DNA of 64,000 bases from Vibrio sp. Y2-5 (GTDB taxonomy: Bacteria > Pseudomonadota > Gammaproteobacteria > Enterobacterales > Vibrionaceae), in the NCBI RefSeq assembly GCF_014596725.1, contig NZ_JACVEG010000001.1:1-64000 (forward strand), given 5' to 3'. This document shows, in pieces, positions 28,031 through 39,872 of this stretch. Every line of letters starts with the position of its first letter. Positions within the stretch are counted from its first letter, which is position 1. A program made the position numbers and the translations under genes. The notes under the pieces were generated by a model. It was not told the origin of the DNA and did no database searches. It was given only the letters and a program-made list of their open reading frames with translations.

Positions 28031-29825
28031 GCTCAGCCCAACTGATTTCGCGTTGTACTACACATTGGTCATCAATGCTAAGTACACCTGTTTGTCCATC
28101 AATGGTATATCCTTCGACGGTTTTCATTTGTGGAAGTTCAACCATTAAGCGATAAGCGTCCATACCCAGAGCTTGTAATCGACGTTCAGCGTTAGAATCT
28201 TTAGGCCACAATCGTTCCATCTGCTCAGAAATTTCTGCCTGAGGATGAATGAGAAGAGGAATGTCACTGTAGCTTACGCCAGTTAGGTCTTCATATTGGC
28301 GACCACCACCGTTACTTTTTGAGTTTGAGTAAAGCTTTGGTGGACGCGTGTCCGGGTTAATAGCCACTTCAATAAATGGCTTAATCAGAGTCAGTTCGTC
28401 ACTGCTTGCAACTATGTATACCGCATCGATATCGCGGCGGCTACGAGGCTGACTTTCAAGCTTGATGTTAAGTAAGCTTTCCATTTGAGCAATGTTCTGT
28501 TGGCTATCTTGCAGACCAAATACATTGTTTATATTGCGTTGAAGCTGACGTTTGTTACCAAACAGATTTACAGCTACTTTGTTATCACTGTATTTACGCC
28601 ACTCTTCATTGAAGGCTTCAACAACGCGTTCGCCATAACTGCTTTGAGGAGCGAGGATTAGAGGATATTGCGCGCCTTCAGCTGCGAGGTGTTTAGCTGC
28701 CTGTGCAACTTCCTGCTCTGGAGAGAGTGCGAGATAACAAATATCCGTGCCTTCGATCAATTCATCCGGAATGTTCAACGCGAGACTTGGGATCACGTGA
28801 TCGCTAGTCCTATGTTGCTGCATCTGTGCGATGTTCTCTTTAAGCAGGGGACCCACGATGAAATCGATCTGCTTCTCTTGAATTTTGGCTTTTATTGCTT
28901 CTAAAGACTCAGTATTGGTATCGATGATAGTAAGTGTTGCGTTATCTTCACGCTTTTCATCATTCATCATTGCCATGATGAAACCATCGCGAATTAACTG
29001 AGCTTGTTTATCAAACTTGCCTGTTAGTGGCAGCAATAGTGCAGTGTTCACCGGCTGGATGATAGTGAGATTTAAGATATCTGTAATCGATTTTGGTGTA
29101 TAGGTTGCTGCCGGATGGTTAGGATTTTCTTCCAACCATTTTTCAAGCGTATTCTTCAACTGTGGAATATCGCTGCCGTAAGTTTTTACATAGACAGCCA
29201 ATTGTAACCAACCATCCAAAATATCTTCTTCCGGTTTCGTCGTCAGTTGAGTGATAGTTTGACCTGAATAGCGTTGCAAATTAGCCCAGATCTGATCAGA
29301 AATGGCTTCTTCTTGATCGCTTGGGATCATGCCATACAACGCAGACAATTCGCGGCTAGTGTCAAAAGGACGATCCAGCGCGGTAAAAATATCTGCTCGC
29401 ATTTGATGGTATTGCACCCATTGAGAGTCAGCTAATGCCCATTGTGCGTTAAAGTTCAGCTGCTTGAGAGCTTGAGTATACTGCTCGGCATTCATAGAAA
29501 GCTGAGCTTTGCTCATTTGCCACTCAGCTTGTTGTACTTCACTAAGGTTTTGTTTTGACAGTCGATAAATGAGTAGCTGAGCTTGTTCGGTGTTGTTACT
29601 CGCGATAGAGGCTTTCATGGCCATAATTAACCAATCATTCTGCAAGCTCCCCTGACTACTGTCGGCTTTCATAAGATAATTTTGTGTCGGCTGGTTCGCT
29701 TCACCTGTGATATCAACATATTGAGGTGCTGAAGGTTTAGACGAACAAGCTGCTAACGTGATTGCTAATGCAACTGGAGCGAGTAAGCGTGGTACACTGA
29801 TTCTCTGATGGTTATTTATAGCCAT
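28002..29825 (-). CDS. lpoA: Penicillin-binding protein activator LpoA
   Basis: Outer-membrane lipoprotein that activates PBP1a from outside the peptidoglycan. The 607 residues have a lipoprotein signal (lipobox TLAAC, Cys27), a helical TPR-like N-terminal domain (about 30-255) and a C-terminal periplasmic-binding-protein-like domain. The latter includes ALLLPLTGKFDKQAQLIRDGF. Domain order and length fit the family. It is divergent from rsmI with a 64-base gap holding the promoters of both. Confidence 0.95.
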   Translation of the reverse strand: MAINNHQRISVPRLLAPVALAITLAACSSKPSAPQYVDITGEANQPTQNYLMKADSSQGSLQNDWLIMAMKASIASNNTEQAQLLIYRLSKQNLSEVQQAEWQMSKAQLSMNAEQYTQALKQLNFNAQWALADSQWVQYHQMRADIFTALDRPFDTSRELSALYGMIPSDQEEAISDQIWANLQRYSGQTITQLTTKPEEDILDGWLQLAVYVKTYGSDIPQLKNTLEKWLEENPNHPAATYTPKSITDILNLTIIQPVNTALLLPLTGKFDKQAQLIRDGFIMAMMNDEKREDNATLTIIDTNTESLEAIKAKIQEKQIDFIVGPLLKENIAQMQQHRTSDHVIPSLALNIPDELIEGTDICYLALSPEQEVAQAAKHLAAEGAQYPLILAPQSSYGERVVEAFNEEWRKYSDNKVAVNLFGNKRQLQRNINNVFGLQDSQQNIAQMESLLNIKLESQPRSRRDIDAVYIVASSDELTLIKPFIEVAINPDTRPPKLYSNSKSNGGGRQYEDLTGVSYSDIPLLIHPQAEISEQMERLWPKDSNAERRLQALGMDAYRLMVELPQMKTVEGYTIDGQTGVLSIDDQCVVQREISWAEHGTTSEQTQ

Positions 29826-29889
29826 GAGTTCTTTTCATTATCCCGAGTGAAATTGTCTCTATATTAATCGTTGAAGTGATGGTAAACAA

Positions 29890-30753
29890 ATGACAGATAA
29901 CAAAACCTTGCCAGTAGAAGTCCCAACTTTATACATTGTTCCTACTCCGATAGGCAATTTAGGGGATATTACCCAGCGCGCCTTAGACGTGCTCTCAAGT
30001 GTTAATGTTATCGCAGCAGAAGATACTCGCCATACCGGCAAATTACTTGCTCACTTTAATATCCAAACCAAAACCTTCGCTTTGCATGATCACAACGAAC
30101 AACAAAAAGCTCAAGTATTAGTTGAAAAATTGTTAGCTGGAGAATCAATTGCATTGGTTTCAGATGCTGGAACACCACTTATCAGTGACCCAGGATACCA
30201 TTTGGTGACTCAATGTCGTCAGGCTGGAGTTAAAGTTGTGCCACTTCCTGGTGCATGTGCTGTTATCACTGCATTAAGTGCCTCTGGTCTGCCATCAGAC
30301 CGCTTTAGCTTTGAAGGCTTCCTACCGGCCAAAAGCAAAGGCCGCAAAGATAAATTTATGGAAATCGCAAAAGTTGAGCGTACCTGTATCTTCTATGAAT
30401 CTCCACACCGCATTACCGAATCATTGCAAGATATGTTGTCTGTGCTTGGGCCAGAACGTGAAGTGGTCTTGGCTCGTGAGTTGACGAAAACCTTTGAAAC
30501 AATTCAAGGGATGCCGCTTGGTGATCTGATTGAATGGATTGAAGAAGACGAAAATCGCAAACGTGGCGAAATGGTACTGCTTATTCACGGTCACAGAGAG
30601 CAAGCAGATGAAGCTCTCCCAGATGAAGCGCTGCGTACGCTAGCGATTTTGACTAAAGAATTACCGCTAAAGAAAGCAGCAGCGCTTGCTGCTGAAATCT
30701 ACAACTTGAAGAAAAATGCGCTGTATAAGTGGGGATTGGAAAATCTGGATTAA
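29890..30753 (+). CDS. rsmI: 16S rRNA 2'-O-ribose C1402 methyltransferase
   Basis: Methylates the ribose of C1402 in the decoding centre, beside the base modified by RsmH (also in this window). The 287-residue TP-methylase-fold protein has [53 protein letters not shown] and FYESPHRI. Its C-terminal helix ([24 protein letters not shown]) is the usual RsmI tail. It is divergent from lpoA. Confidence 0.97.
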   Translation: MTDNKTLPVEVPTLYIVPTPIGNLGDITQRALDVLSSVNVIAAEDTRHTGKLLAHFNIQTKTFALHDHNEQQKAQVLVEKLLAGESIALVSDAGTPLISDPGYHLVTQCRQAGVKVVPLPGACAVITALSASGLPSDRFSFEGFLPAKSKGRKDKFMEIAKVERTCIFYESPHRITESLQDMLSVLGPEREVVLARELTKTFETIQGMPLGDLIEWIEEDENRKRGEMVLLIHGHREQADEALPDEALRTLAILTKELPLKKAAALAAEIYNLKKNALYKWGLENLD

Positions 30754-30830
30754 TCGTCTGGATTTTAAGCACCTGAGTGTTAATTACCGTGCAAAAGGCA
30801 TTCTTCCTAGACACTGAGTTGAGTTATCTA

Positions 30831-30836
30831 TAGAAT
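30831..30836 (+). promoter_or_regulatory. Probable -10 element of rnpB
   Basis: TAGAAT (30831-30836) lies 8 bases before the predicted RNA 5' end and is followed by a GC-rich discriminator, typical of stable-RNA promoters. The -35 is weak, so this is tentative. Confidence 0.4.
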
Positions 30837-30844
30837 TCGCGCTC

Positions 30845-31274
<430 letters not shown>

Positions 31275-31282
31275 ATTTCAGA

Positions 31283-31317
31283 CCCATCATAACAACCTCG
31301 TTATGATGGGTTTTTTG
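31283..31317 (+). terminator. Terminator of rnpB
   Basis: CCCATCATAAC pairs with GTTATGATGGG around AACCTC, followed by TTTTTT. It begins 9 bases after the predicted RNA 3' end. Confidence 0.95.
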
Positions 31318-31394
31318 CTTTATATTGACTTAGTTGATAGCAAAACCACTAAACTTGGTGCAATGTCACGCCCTATAAGCGCTTATGGGTAGCA

Positions 31395-31419
31395 GTAGTG
31401 TAATAATTCGGTACACTAC
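31395..31419 (+). promoter_or_regulatory. Inverted repeat upstream of rsmH
   Basis: GTAGTGTA (31395-31402) and TACACTAC (31412-31419) are perfect reverse complements with a 9-base spacer. They lie 42 bases before the first gene of the dcw cluster. It may be an operator or a leader hairpin. No regulator is inferred. Confidence 0.45.
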
Positions 31420-31460
31420 AAGATGATTATTGACGGGCTGGCCCGCAGAACGAGAAACTT

Positions 31461-32411
31461 ATGACTGACTCTTTCCAACATATTTCTGTACTTCTTCATG
31501 AATCAATTGATGGCTTAGCGATCAAACCTGATGGTATCTATATTGATGGAACTTTTGGTCGTGGTGGCCACAGTCGTACCATTCTGTCCAAGCTGGGTGA
31601 AAACGGTCACCTATACAGTATTGACCGCGATCCTCAAGCAATAGCAGAAGCACAGAAGATTGATGATCCTCGTTTCACTATCGTACATGGTCCATTCTCT
31701 GGTATCGCTGAATATGCTGAGCGTTATGATTTAGTTGGAAAAGTAGACGGCGTGCTGTTTGACTTAGGTGTATCGTCGCCACAACTTGATGATGCAGAGC
31801 GAGGCTTCAGTTTTATGAAAGATGGCCCTCTGGATATGCGTATGGATCCGACGTCAGGCATCCCTGTTTCTCAGTGGTTAATGGAAGCTGACCTTGATGA
31901 CATTACTTGGGTTATTCGTGAGTTTGGTGAAGACAAACATGCTCGCCGTATCGCTAAAGCAATTGTTGCTTATCGTGAAGACGAAGAGAACGAGCCGTTA
32001 ACGCGTACCAGTCAGTTAGCTAAGTTGATTTCTGATGCCGCGCCGAAAAGTTTTAAAGAGAAGAAGCACCCAGCAACCCGGTCTTTCCAAGCTTTCCGTA
32101 TTTACATCAACAGTGAATTAGAAGAGATTGATACCGCATTGAAAGGGGCGGCATCTATTTTAGCTCCAGAAGGGCGCTTGTCGGTGATCAGCTTTCACTC
32201 GTTAGAAGACCGTATGGTGAAACGCTTTATCCGTAAAGAGAGTAAAGGTCCTGAAGTACCTCATGGTATTCCTCTTACTCAAGATCAAATCAAAGCTTTG
32301 GGTAGCGCGAATTTAAAAGCGATAGGCAAAGCAATTATGCCTTCGAAAGAAGAAGTTGAAATGAATCCACGCTCACGCAGTTCGGTTCTGCGTATTGCTG
32401 AGAAACTCTGA
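31461..32411 (+). CDS. rsmH: 16S rRNA m4C1402 methyltransferase
   Basis: N4-methylates C1402 in the 30S decoding centre. The 316 residues start with [13 protein letters not shown] and include the AdoMet motif [10 protein letters not shown] and [22 protein letters not shown]. The [18 protein letters not shown] and [13 protein letters not shown] segments are also present. It is the first gene of the dcw cluster here. In many bacteria mraZ precedes it, but no mraZ ORF fits between rnpB and this start. Confidence 0.98.
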   Translation: MTDSFQHISVLLHESIDGLAIKPDGIYIDGTFGRGGHSRTILSKLGENGHLYSIDRDPQAIAEAQKIDDPRFTIVHGPFSGIAEYAERYDLVGKVDGVLFDLGVSSPQLDDAERGFSFMKDGPLDMRMDPTSGIPVSQWLMEADLDDITWVIREFGEDKHARRIAKAIVAYREDEENEPLTRTSQLAKLISDAAPKSFKEKKHPATRSFQAFRIYINSELEEIDTALKGAASILAPEGRLSVISFHSLEDRMVKRFIRKESKGPEVPHGIPLTQDQIKALGSANLKAIGKAIMPSKEEVEMNPRSRSSVLRIAEKL

Positions 32412-32418
32412 TTTATTT

Positions 32419-32736
32419 ATGCCTCAATCTAAGACTAACCTTGCCAAACTGATCGTCATTGACCTGTTTACTGTAGGTCGGGTGCCGTTAGTGTTATTAA
32501 TCTTGATCTTTGCGAGTGCTATGGGCGTTGTGTTTACCACCCACCACACTCGCCAAGCTATTTCTGAAAAAGATCAGGCTTTTATGGAAAGGGATAGATT
32601 GGATAATGAATGGCGCAATTTGATTCTCGAAGAAACAGCGCTTGCTGAACACAGCCGAGTTCAAGAACTTGCTGAAAAAGATCTGGAAATGAAACGTCCG
32701 GATGCGGATAAGGAAGTTGTGGTTAACCTGAAATGA
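32419..32736 (+). CDS. ftsL: Cell division protein FtsL
   Basis: Small bitopic divisome protein that forms the FtsQLB complex and activates FtsWI. The 105 residues have a short cytoplasmic N-terminus, one transmembrane helix (PLVLLILIFASAMGVVF) and a periplasmic leucine-zipper-like coiled coil (about 45-90). The ATG at 32419 follows 7 bases after rsmH. A longer in-frame start inside rsmH is less likely. It overlaps ftsI by four bases. Confidence 0.93.
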   Translation: MPQSKTNLAKLIVIDLFTVGRVPLVLLILIFASAMGVVFTTHHTRQAISEKDQAFMERDRLDNEWRNLILEETALAEHSRVQELAEKDLEMKRPDADKEVVVNLK

Positions 32737-34490
32737 AAAAAAAGCCCGTTCAAGCAAAAGCTAAATCTAACAAATCCGCCACTAAACCTGCTCCATCTAA
32801 AGAAGCGATGCCAGCTCCAGTTTTCATCCGTTGGCGTTTCTATCTTCTTATTTTCTTTCTTCTGGCCGCTATGGCTGCGCTTATAGGGCGTGTTGCTTTT
32901 ATCCAAGTCATCGAACCGGACAACTTGATTCGCGAAGGGGATATGCGCTCTATTCGTGCAAAAGAATTGCACTCTGCACGCGGTATTATCTCAGACCGAA
33001 ATGGTGAGGCGATAGCCGTAAGTGTTCCTGTCGAAGCCGTATGGGCAGATCCGGTAGCGATCTTTAAACATGGCGGTTTGCAGGAAAAGGATCGTTGGCA
33101 TGCGCTCGCTGATGTACTGGACTTAGACCGCAATGCATTGTTGAAAAAAATCTCAGATAACCGTACTCGTCGCTTTATCTATCTTCAACGCCAAGTCAGT
33201 CCTGCGATGGCTAAGTATATTCGAGAGTTAAAGCTAAAAGGTGTTGGTCTTAAAGCGGAATCTCGTCGTTACTATCCCGCAGGTGAAGTCAGTGCACACC
33301 TTATTGGTGTGACAGGTATTGATGGCCATGGTCTGGAAGGCGCAGAGCGCAGTTACGATAAATGGCTGACTGGTGAATCTGGCAAAAGTATTATCCGTAA
33401 AGACAGATATGGTCGCGTAGTTGAAAATATCTCGCTAGAAGAGAGTGAGGAAGGGAAACCACTGCAACTTACTGTTGACCAACGTCTGCAAGCAATCGCT
33501 TTTCGCGCAGTGAAACAGGCGATGGCCGATTACCGGGCAACGTCAGCTTCAGCTGTGATGTTGGATGTAAAAACCGGTGCTGTATTGGCGATGGTAAATG
33601 CGCCGTCATATAACCCGAATAACCGTAGCGACTGGCAAAGTTTTAAAATGCGCAACCGTGTGATTACGGATGCGTTTGAACCAGGATCTACAGTGAAACC
33701 TTTTGTGGTTCTTGCTGCTCTGGCGAATGGTATTGCAGATGAAAATACCATTATTGATACAGGTGATGGCGTGCTGCGGATTGGTGGTAGCCGTGTGCGT
33801 GATACATCTAAAGTCGGTAAAGCTAATCTACAGATGATTCTAAAGAAATCGAGTAACGTCGGTGTGACGAAACTTGCACTTAAGATGCCTCTCGAAGCGA
33901 TGTTGGGAATGTATAACTCAGTTGGTCTGGGTGAAATGTCGGGACTAAACCTTGTTGGTGAAACCGCAGGTATTTTCCCTAGCCGCAATCGCTGGTCACA
34001 ATTTGAAATTGCTACGCTCGCTTTTGGATATGGTCTGGCGGTTACCCCGATTCAGTTAGCTCATGCTTATGCTACTTTAGGCAATTACGGGGTTTACCAA
34101 CCTATTCACATTATCGAAAACAATCAACAGGATCTGTCCCATCGAGTGGTGGAAGCTAAGTACGCCAAACAGGTACTGGAAATGTTAGAAACAGTGACTC
34201 AACCCGGTGGTACGGCCGTTAAAGCTGCGGTTCCTGGATATCGTATTGCCGCCAAATCAGGCACATCTCGTAAAGCCATTGCTGGTGGTTATAGTGACGA
34301 ATACTTTGCCTACACCGCAGGAGTTGCTCCTGTAAGCGACCCGAGAATTTCTCTGGTGGTTATGGTCAATGAACCACAAGGTGATTCCTACTACGGCGGC
34401 GCAGTAGCGGGTCCTGTTTTCTCAGAGATCATGAAAGGGGCATTGCAAATTCTGAACATTGTCCCTGACGAAAACAAATTTCAAGAATAA
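32733..34490 (+). CDS. ftsI: Peptidoglycan D,D-transpeptidase FtsI (PBP3)
   Basis: Septal class B penicillin-binding protein that cross-links peptidoglycan with FtsW. The 585 residues contain a basic cytoplasmic N-terminus, one membrane helix (about 37-57), a pedestal domain with GRVAFIQV and RGIISDRNG, and the transpeptidase domain. The active-site motif is S319-T-V-K322, followed by KSSN and K508-S-G-T. Length and motifs are normal for the family. Confidence 0.98.
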   Translation: MKKKPVQAKAKSNKSATKPAPSKEAMPAPVFIRWRFYLLIFFLLAAMAALIGRVAFIQVIEPDNLIREGDMRSIRAKELHSARGIISDRNGEAIAVSVPVEAVWADPVAIFKHGGLQEKDRWHALADVLDLDRNALLKKISDNRTRRFIYLQRQVSPAMAKYIRELKLKGVGLKAESRRYYPAGEVSAHLIGVTGIDGHGLEGAERSYDKWLTGESGKSIIRKDRYGRVVENISLEESEEGKPLQLTVDQRLQAIAFRAVKQAMADYRATSASAVMLDVKTGAVLAMVNAPSYNPNNRSDWQSFKMRNRVITDAFEPGSTVKPFVVLAALANGIADENTIIDTGDGVLRIGGSRVRDTSKVGKANLQMILKKSSNVGVTKLALKMPLEAMLGMYNSVGLGEMSGLNLVGETAGIFPSRNRWSQFEIATLAFGYGLAVTPIQLAHAYATLGNYGVYQPIHIIENNQQDLSHRVVEAKYAKQVLEMLETVTQPGGTAVKAAVPGYRIAAKSGTSRKAIAGGYSDEYFAYTAGVAPVSDPRISLVVMVNEPQGDSYYGGAVAGPVFSEIMKGALQILNIVPDENKFQE

Positions 34491-34510
34491 CAATTAGTGT
34501 GAGAATCCGA

Positions 34511-35995
34511 ATGAACACTAGTAAGGCTTTATCTGAACTTATCTCCCCTTGGCTTCAAGCAAACCCTGCTTGGGCTAATATCTCCATTACTCGTTTAGAT
34601 CTCGACAGCCGTAAAATTCAGGCTGGTGATACCTTTGTCGCTATTGTTGGTCATACCGTAGACGGCAGAAAATACATAGATGCCGCTATCGAGCGTGGAG
34701 CGAATGCCGTATTAGCTCAAGCGTGTCCACTCAAAAATCACGGCGATGTTGAATGGAAATCGGATGTTCCGGTTATCTATATTGATCAACTTGAACAGCA
34801 TTTGTCTGAGCTGGCTGGAAATCTTTATGGAGATCATCAGAGTCGTGTAGTGGGCGTTACCGGGACCAACGGTAAAACCACCATCACTCAGCTTATTGCA
34901 CAATGGATTGATTTGTTAGGGAAAAAAGCAGCAGTGATGGGGACCACAGGTAATGGCTTCCTCGCTAACTTAGCTCCTGCAGCAAACACCACTGGTAGCG
35001 CGATTGATATTCAAGCTCAGCTGTATCAACTCTCTGAGCAAGGGGCAGAGTTCACCGCATTAGAAGTATCTTCCCACGGTTTGGTGCAAGGGCGAGTGAA
35101 AAAGCTCAGTTTCGATGTCGGTGTATTCTCGAACTTAAGTCGTGACCATTTGGATTATCACGGCACCATGGAAGAGTATGCGAAGGCTAAGTTTTCTCTC
35201 TTCACCGAGCACCAATGTAAAAATGCGATCATCAACGTTGATGATGCAGTAGGCTTGGAGTGGAGCGCTAGGTTACCTCACGCTGTTGGTATTTCTCTGA
35301 AATCAAAACCGAATACAGAGCGAGCGCTTTGGGCAACGCAGGTTAATTATGCAGAAACAGGAATCACCCTTACCTTTGACGGTAGTTGGGGTGCTGGCAA
35401 ACTGCATGTGCCTTTGATTGGTGAATTTAACGCATCAAACGTTTTACAGGCTTTTGCGGCTATGCTGGCTTTAGGGTTTGCTAAAGAAGAGTTGATAAAA
35501 ACAGCACCTCAATTAAAACCAGTGCTTGGTCGCATGGAGTTGTTCCAAGTGCCAAACAAAGCAAAAGTGGTTGTGGATTACGCTCATACCCCTGACGCAC
35601 TAGAAAAAGCGCTTCAGGCTCTTCGAGTTCATTGTCGTGGTAAACTATGGGCAATTGTTGGTTGTGGCGGTGACCGAGATAAGGGTAAACGTCCAATGAT
35701 GGCTTCGATTGCTGAAAAGTTTGCCGATCGTGTCATCCTCACTGATGACAATCCGCGTAGTGAAGACCCGGCCGCTATTGTACAAGATATGCTGGCAGGC
35801 CTAGCCAAACCGAACGAAGCTCAGGTTGAGCACAGCCGATTTTTGGCAGCGAAATTTGCGGTTGATAACGCTGAAGCGGACGACATCATCCTACTGGCCG
35901 GAAAAGGCCATGAAGATTATCAAGTGATGGCGCATGAAACCATTCATTATTCAGACCGAGAGTCTGCACAAACACTGTTGGGGTTAGCATTATGA
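34511..35995 (+). CDS. murE: UDP-MurNAc-L-Ala-D-Glu:meso-diaminopimelate ligase
   Basis: Adds meso-diaminopimelate to the peptidoglycan precursor, using ATP. The 494 residues have the Mur-ligase P-loop [10 protein letters not shown], a central domain with [13 protein letters not shown], and the DDNPR motif ([10 protein letters not shown]) that marks diaminopimelate rather than lysine specificity. The ATG at 34511 has GAG 7 bases upstream. An in-frame GTG at 34499 would add four residues. It overlaps murF by four bases. Confidence 0.97.
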   Translation: MNTSKALSELISPWLQANPAWANISITRLDLDSRKIQAGDTFVAIVGHTVDGRKYIDAAIERGANAVLAQACPLKNHGDVEWKSDVPVIYIDQLEQHLSELAGNLYGDHQSRVVGVTGTNGKTTITQLIAQWIDLLGKKAAVMGTTGNGFLANLAPAANTTGSAIDIQAQLYQLSEQGAEFTALEVSSHGLVQGRVKKLSFDVGVFSNLSRDHLDYHGTMEEYAKAKFSLFTEHQCKNAIINVDDAVGLEWSARLPHAVGISLKSKPNTERALWATQVNYAETGITLTFDGSWGAGKLHVPLIGEFNASNVLQAFAAMLALGFAKEELIKTAPQLKPVLGRMELFQVPNKAKVVVDYAHTPDALEKALQALRVHCRGKLWAIVGCGGDRDKGKRPMMASIAEKFADRVILTDDNPRSEDPAAIVQDMLAGLAKPNEAQVEHSRFLAAKFAVDNAEADDIILLAGKGHEDYQVMAHETIHYSDRESAQTLLGLAL

Positions 35996-37353
35996 TCAAA
36001 ACATCGTTATCCCAGTTAAGTGAAGTTTTAAGTGCACGTTTAGTCGGTCAAGATTGCAACATCGAAGCGGTAACTACAGACACTCGTCAGGTGCCTGAGA
36101 AGGCTCTGTTTGTCGCACTAGTCGGTGAACGTTTTGATGCTCATGACTTCGCACAACAAGCTTTAGATAATGGTGCTTGTGCGCTTTTGGTGGAACGAGA
36201 GTTAGATATTGCCTTACCGCAGTTAATTGTTGCCAATAGCAAATTAGCATTAGGTAAACTCGGTCAATGGGTTCACCAAGTATGCGCGACACCGACAGTG
36301 GCGATTACTGGCAGCTGTGGTAAAACCACCGTCAAAGAGATGGTGGCGAGTATTTTGTCTTCCAAAGGACAGGTACTTTTCACTTCGGGTAACTTTAACA
36401 ATGATATTGGTGTGCCTCTGACTCTGCTTCGTTCGACGGAGCTAGATGATTACGCGGTCATCGAACTAGGTGCAAACCACATTGGTGAAATCGCTTATAC
36501 CACCGAACTTGCTCAACCAGACGTTGCCTTAGTAAACAACGTGGCTGCTGCACACTTGGAGGGGTTCGGCTCTATTAACGGTGTGAAACGTGCCAAAGGT
36601 GAAATTTATCAAGGTTTAAAAGCTGCAAGTACGGCGATAGTTAATCTTGAAAGCAATGGTGGCGAACTGTGGCAATCTGTGTTGGCTGACAAAACGGTGA
36701 AAACCTTTTCAGACCTGGACACGAGTGCAGATTTTCATGCTAAGAATGTTGAACTGGATTCAGCCGGTCAAGCGTCATTTGATATGGTGACACCCGTTGG
36801 TGAAATCCGTATTTCTTTAAACATCATTGGTCAGCACAACGTGTCTAATGCGTTAGCGGCATCGACTCTGGCAATTGAAATGGGTGCGACACTCAACGAA
36901 ATTCAATTTGGCTTGTCTCATTTACCGAAGGTAAAAGGCCGAGTGGATGTGCAAAAATTAGCAGATAACATCACCTTAATTGATGACAGTTATAACGCGA
37001 GTGTTCCGGCTATGAAGGCTGCGGTTGACTTGTTGGCGAGTTTTTCTGACAGCCGTTGGTTAATTTTAGGCAATATGGCGGAGTTGGGTGACGAAAGTCT
37101 TGCACTTCACCAACAAGTCGGAGAACATGCTGCACCATTCAATTTTGAATTTGTCTTGACCTATGGCGCTGACGCGAAAGTGATTAGCGATGTTTGTCAT
37201 GGTAAGCATTTTGAAAGTCATCAAGAGATGATCAGTTTCATCGAGCAGGTTCTAGAACAACAACAGAATCGTTCTCATGTGCTGTTAGTCAAAGGCGCTA
37301 ATAGTGCAGGTATGAGTAAGATTGCTGCTGCTCTTAAGGAGAATTACTCATGA
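35992..37353 (+). CDS. murF: UDP-MurNAc-tripeptide:D-Ala-D-Ala ligase
   Basis: Adds the terminal D-Ala-D-Ala to give UDP-MurNAc-pentapeptide. The 453 residues include the P-loop [12 protein letters not shown], the ligase segments [17 protein letters not shown] and [13 protein letters not shown], and [14 protein letters not shown]. It overlaps murE upstream and mraY downstream (ATGA in both cases), so the row is tightly coupled. Confidence 0.98.
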   Translation: MIKTSLSQLSEVLSARLVGQDCNIEAVTTDTRQVPEKALFVALVGERFDAHDFAQQALDNGACALLVERELDIALPQLIVANSKLALGKLGQWVHQVCATPTVAITGSCGKTTVKEMVASILSSKGQVLFTSGNFNNDIGVPLTLLRSTELDDYAVIELGANHIGEIAYTTELAQPDVALVNNVAAAHLEGFGSINGVKRAKGEIYQGLKAASTAIVNLESNGGELWQSVLADKTVKTFSDLDTSADFHAKNVELDSAGQASFDMVTPVGEIRISLNIIGQHNVSNALAASTLAIEMGATLNEIQFGLSHLPKVKGRVDVQKLADNITLIDDSYNASVPAMKAAVDLLASFSDSRWLILGNMAELGDESLALHQQVGEHAAPFNFEFVLTYGADAKVISDVCHGKHFESHQEMISFIEQVLEQQQNRSHVLLVKGANSAGMSKIAAALKENYS

Positions 37354-38432
37354 TTATTTGGCTAGCGGAGTTACTCCAGCCATATTTTTCGTTTTTTCGT
37401 TTGTTCGAATACCTATCATTTCGAGCAATTGTGAGCATTTTGACTGCACTTGGATTGTCGTTATGGATGGGACCTCACTTAATTAAGCGCTTACAGCTTC
37501 TGCAAATTGGTCAAGTCGTTCGTAATGACGGACCAGAATCTCACTTTAGTAAGCGTGGAACACCGACTATGGGCGGTGTGATGATCTTAGCGTCAATTTT
37601 TGCCACAGTTCTACTTTGGGCGGATCTTTCCAATCCTTACGTGTGGGCAGTATTAGCGGTGCTTGGTGGTTATGGTGCCGTCGGTTTTGTGGATGATTAT
37701 CGTAAAGTGGTGCGTAAAAACACCGATGGTTTGATTGCCCGCTGGAAATACTTCTGGCAATCAGCAATTGCTTTGGTTGTTGCTTTTGCATTGTATACCC
37801 ATGGTAAAGATACGGCTGCGACTCAACTTGTTGTTCCGTTCTTCAAAGACATCATGCCTCAGTTGGGAATGCTCTACATTGTTCTGACTTATTTTGTCAT
37901 TGTTGGCACCAGTAACGCCGTAAACCTTACTGATGGTTTAGACGGTCTTGCTATTATGCCAACTGTGCTTGTGTCGGCTGGTTTTGGTGTGATTGCATGG
38001 GCAACGGGTAACGTTAACTTTGCAAGTTACCTTCACATTCCATATATCCCGTACACTTCGGAGTTGGTGGTTGTGTGTACCGCTATTGTTGGTGCTGGTT
38101 TAGGTTTCTTATGGTTTAACACTTACCCTGCACAAGTGTTTATGGGCGATGTAGGTTCTCTGGCTCTTGGTGGCGCTTTAGGCACCATCGCTGTACTTGT
38201 TCGCCAAGAATTTGTATTGGTTATCATGGGCGGTGTATTCGTTATGGAAACCATTTCCGTGATCCTACAGGTGGGTTCATACAAACTACGTGGTCAACGT
38301 ATTTTCCGTATGGCGCCAATTCATCACCACTATGAACTGAAAGGCTGGCCAGAGCCGCGCGTCATCGTGCGTTTTTGGATCATCTCTATTGTGTTAGTTT
38401 TAATTGGCTTAGCGACTCTTAAAGTACGTTAA
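37350..38432 (+). CDS. mraY: Phospho-MurNAc-pentapeptide transferase
   Basis: Integral membrane enzyme that makes lipid I from UDP-MurNAc-pentapeptide and undecaprenyl phosphate. The 360 residues form about ten transmembrane segments. Active-site signatures are [16 protein letters not shown] with its double aspartate, [10 protein letters not shown], and the histidine loop [16 protein letters not shown] 74-base gap precedes the murD start. Confidence 0.98.
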   Translation: MIIWLAELLQPYFSFFRLFEYLSFRAIVSILTALGLSLWMGPHLIKRLQLLQIGQVVRNDGPESHFSKRGTPTMGGVMILASIFATVLLWADLSNPYVWAVLAVLGGYGAVGFVDDYRKVVRKNTDGLIARWKYFWQSAIALVVAFALYTHGKDTAATQLVVPFFKDIMPQLGMLYIVLTYFVIVGTSNAVNLTDGLDGLAIMPTVLVSAGFGVIAWATGNVNFASYLHIPYIPYTSELVVVCTAIVGAGLGFLWFNTYPAQVFMGDVGSLALGGALGTIAVLVRQEFVLVIMGGVFVMETISVILQVGSYKLRGQRIFRMAPIHHHYELKGWPEPRVIVRFWIISIVLVLIGLATLKVR

Positions 38433-38506
38433 CAGCTAAAGTACGTTAGTTACGAGCTAAACAGAAATAATGATTGGGGAACATCCCCAAAGGATATGGA
38501 TTTAAA

Positions 38507-39835
38507 ATGGACCGTTGGCAAGGCATTCAGCATGTTGTGGTCGTAGGGCTCGGTATTACCGGGCTCTCTGTCGTTAATTATCTGCGAAAGTTTCATCCTC
38601 AAATTGAGGTGAAAGTCATTGATACTCGCGAAAATCCGCCGAGTAAAGAACAGCTTCCGGCAGACGTTGCTTTACATAGCGGCGGCTGGAATATGGATTG
38701 GTTGTTGGAAGCAGATTTGATCGTGGCAAATCCGGGAATAGCCTTAGCGACACCGCAGGTTCAACAAGCTATTGCTGCCAACATTCCTGTCGTGGGGGAT
38801 ATCGAACTGTTTGCTTGGCAGGTGCAAAAACCAGTCGTTGCGATTACAGGCTCCAATGGTAAAAGTACGGTTACCGACCTCATGGGTGTGTTAGGTAATG
38901 CGGCTGGGATTAAAACATCGATTGGTGGCAATATCGGTGTGCCTGCACTCGATTTGCTCTCCGAAAATTCTGAACTTTATGTACTTGAACTTTCGAGTTT
39001 TCAGCTTGAAACAACTTCCAGCCTAAAGCTTAAAGCGGCAGCATTTTTAAATCTTTCTGAAGATCATATGGATCGCTATGACGGTATGGAATCTTACCGC
39101 CAAGCTAAATTGCGTATTTTTGAACATGCTGAAACCTTAGTTGTGAACGCCGATGATCGTCAAACCTATCCAGATTCAAACAGCGCCAATCTGGTGAGTT
39201 TTGGTCTAGATAATCCTGCGGATTTCTACACTCAAGAGAGCCAAGGGCAAGAATGGTTAATGGCTGTTGATGAAGCTGTATTACCATCGGCAGAGCTGAG
39301 CTTAGTCGGGCGTCACAATATAGCCAACGTTTTAACCGTTCTAGCGTTACTGAAAGCGGCTGGTATTGAATACAGTGACTCACTGCTCACAGCATTGAAG
39401 TCTTACACTGGATTGACGCATCGTTGTCAGGTAGTTGAAGACAAAAATGGTGTTAAGTGGGTAAATGACTCTAAAGCTACAAACGTAGCCAGCACGCTAG
39501 CCGCGCTATCAGGCCTGTCTTTGGAAGGGCGTTTGTACTTGTTGGTAGGCGGACTCGGTAAAGGGGCGGATTTCTCTTCACTCAAGCCTGTATTTGCTAC
39601 TTTACCTCTTCAGCTTTGTTGTTTTGGCGCCGATGGTGATCAGTTTATGCCTCTTCACCCGTCAGCACGTCGATTTGAGACTATGGAACAGGTAGTTAAA
39701 ACCATTCATTCTGAGTTAAATAAGGGCGATATGGTGTTGCTGTCACCCGCTTGTGCCAGTATGGATCAGTTTAAAAACTTTATGGATCGAGGCGAGCAGT
39801 TTGCCGCTCTAGCTAAACAATTTGCAGATAAGTAA
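38507..39835 (+). CDS. murD: UDP-MurNAc-L-alanine:D-glutamate ligase
   Basis: Adds D-glutamate to UDP-MurNAc-L-Ala. The 442 residues include a Rossmann-like N-terminal domain ([16 protein letters not shown]), the P-loop [23 protein letters not shown] and [15 protein letters not shown]. The start at 38507 (MDRWQGIQ) follows AAGGATATGGA. The TTG at 38474 would add 11 residues unlike the family. Confidence 0.97.
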   Translation: MDRWQGIQHVVVVGLGITGLSVVNYLRKFHPQIEVKVIDTRENPPSKEQLPADVALHSGGWNMDWLLEADLIVANPGIALATPQVQQAIAANIPVVGDIELFAWQVQKPVVAITGSNGKSTVTDLMGVLGNAAGIKTSIGGNIGVPALDLLSENSELYVLELSSFQLETTSSLKLKAAAFLNLSEDHMDRYDGMESYRQAKLRIFEHAETLVVNADDRQTYPDSNSANLVSFGLDNPADFYTQESQGQEWLMAVDEAVLPSAELSLVGRHNIANVLTVLALLKAAGIEYSDSLLTALKSYTGLTHRCQVVEDKNGVKWVNDSKATNVASTLAALSGLSLEGRLYLLVGGLGKGADFSSLKPVFATLPLQLCCFGADGDQFMPLHPSARRFETMEQVVKTIHSELNKGDMVLLSPACASMDQFKNFMDRGEQFAALAKQFADK

Positions 39836-39872
39836 CTAGCGCCTAAGCGTCAAGTAATCGAAAGGTAATGTT

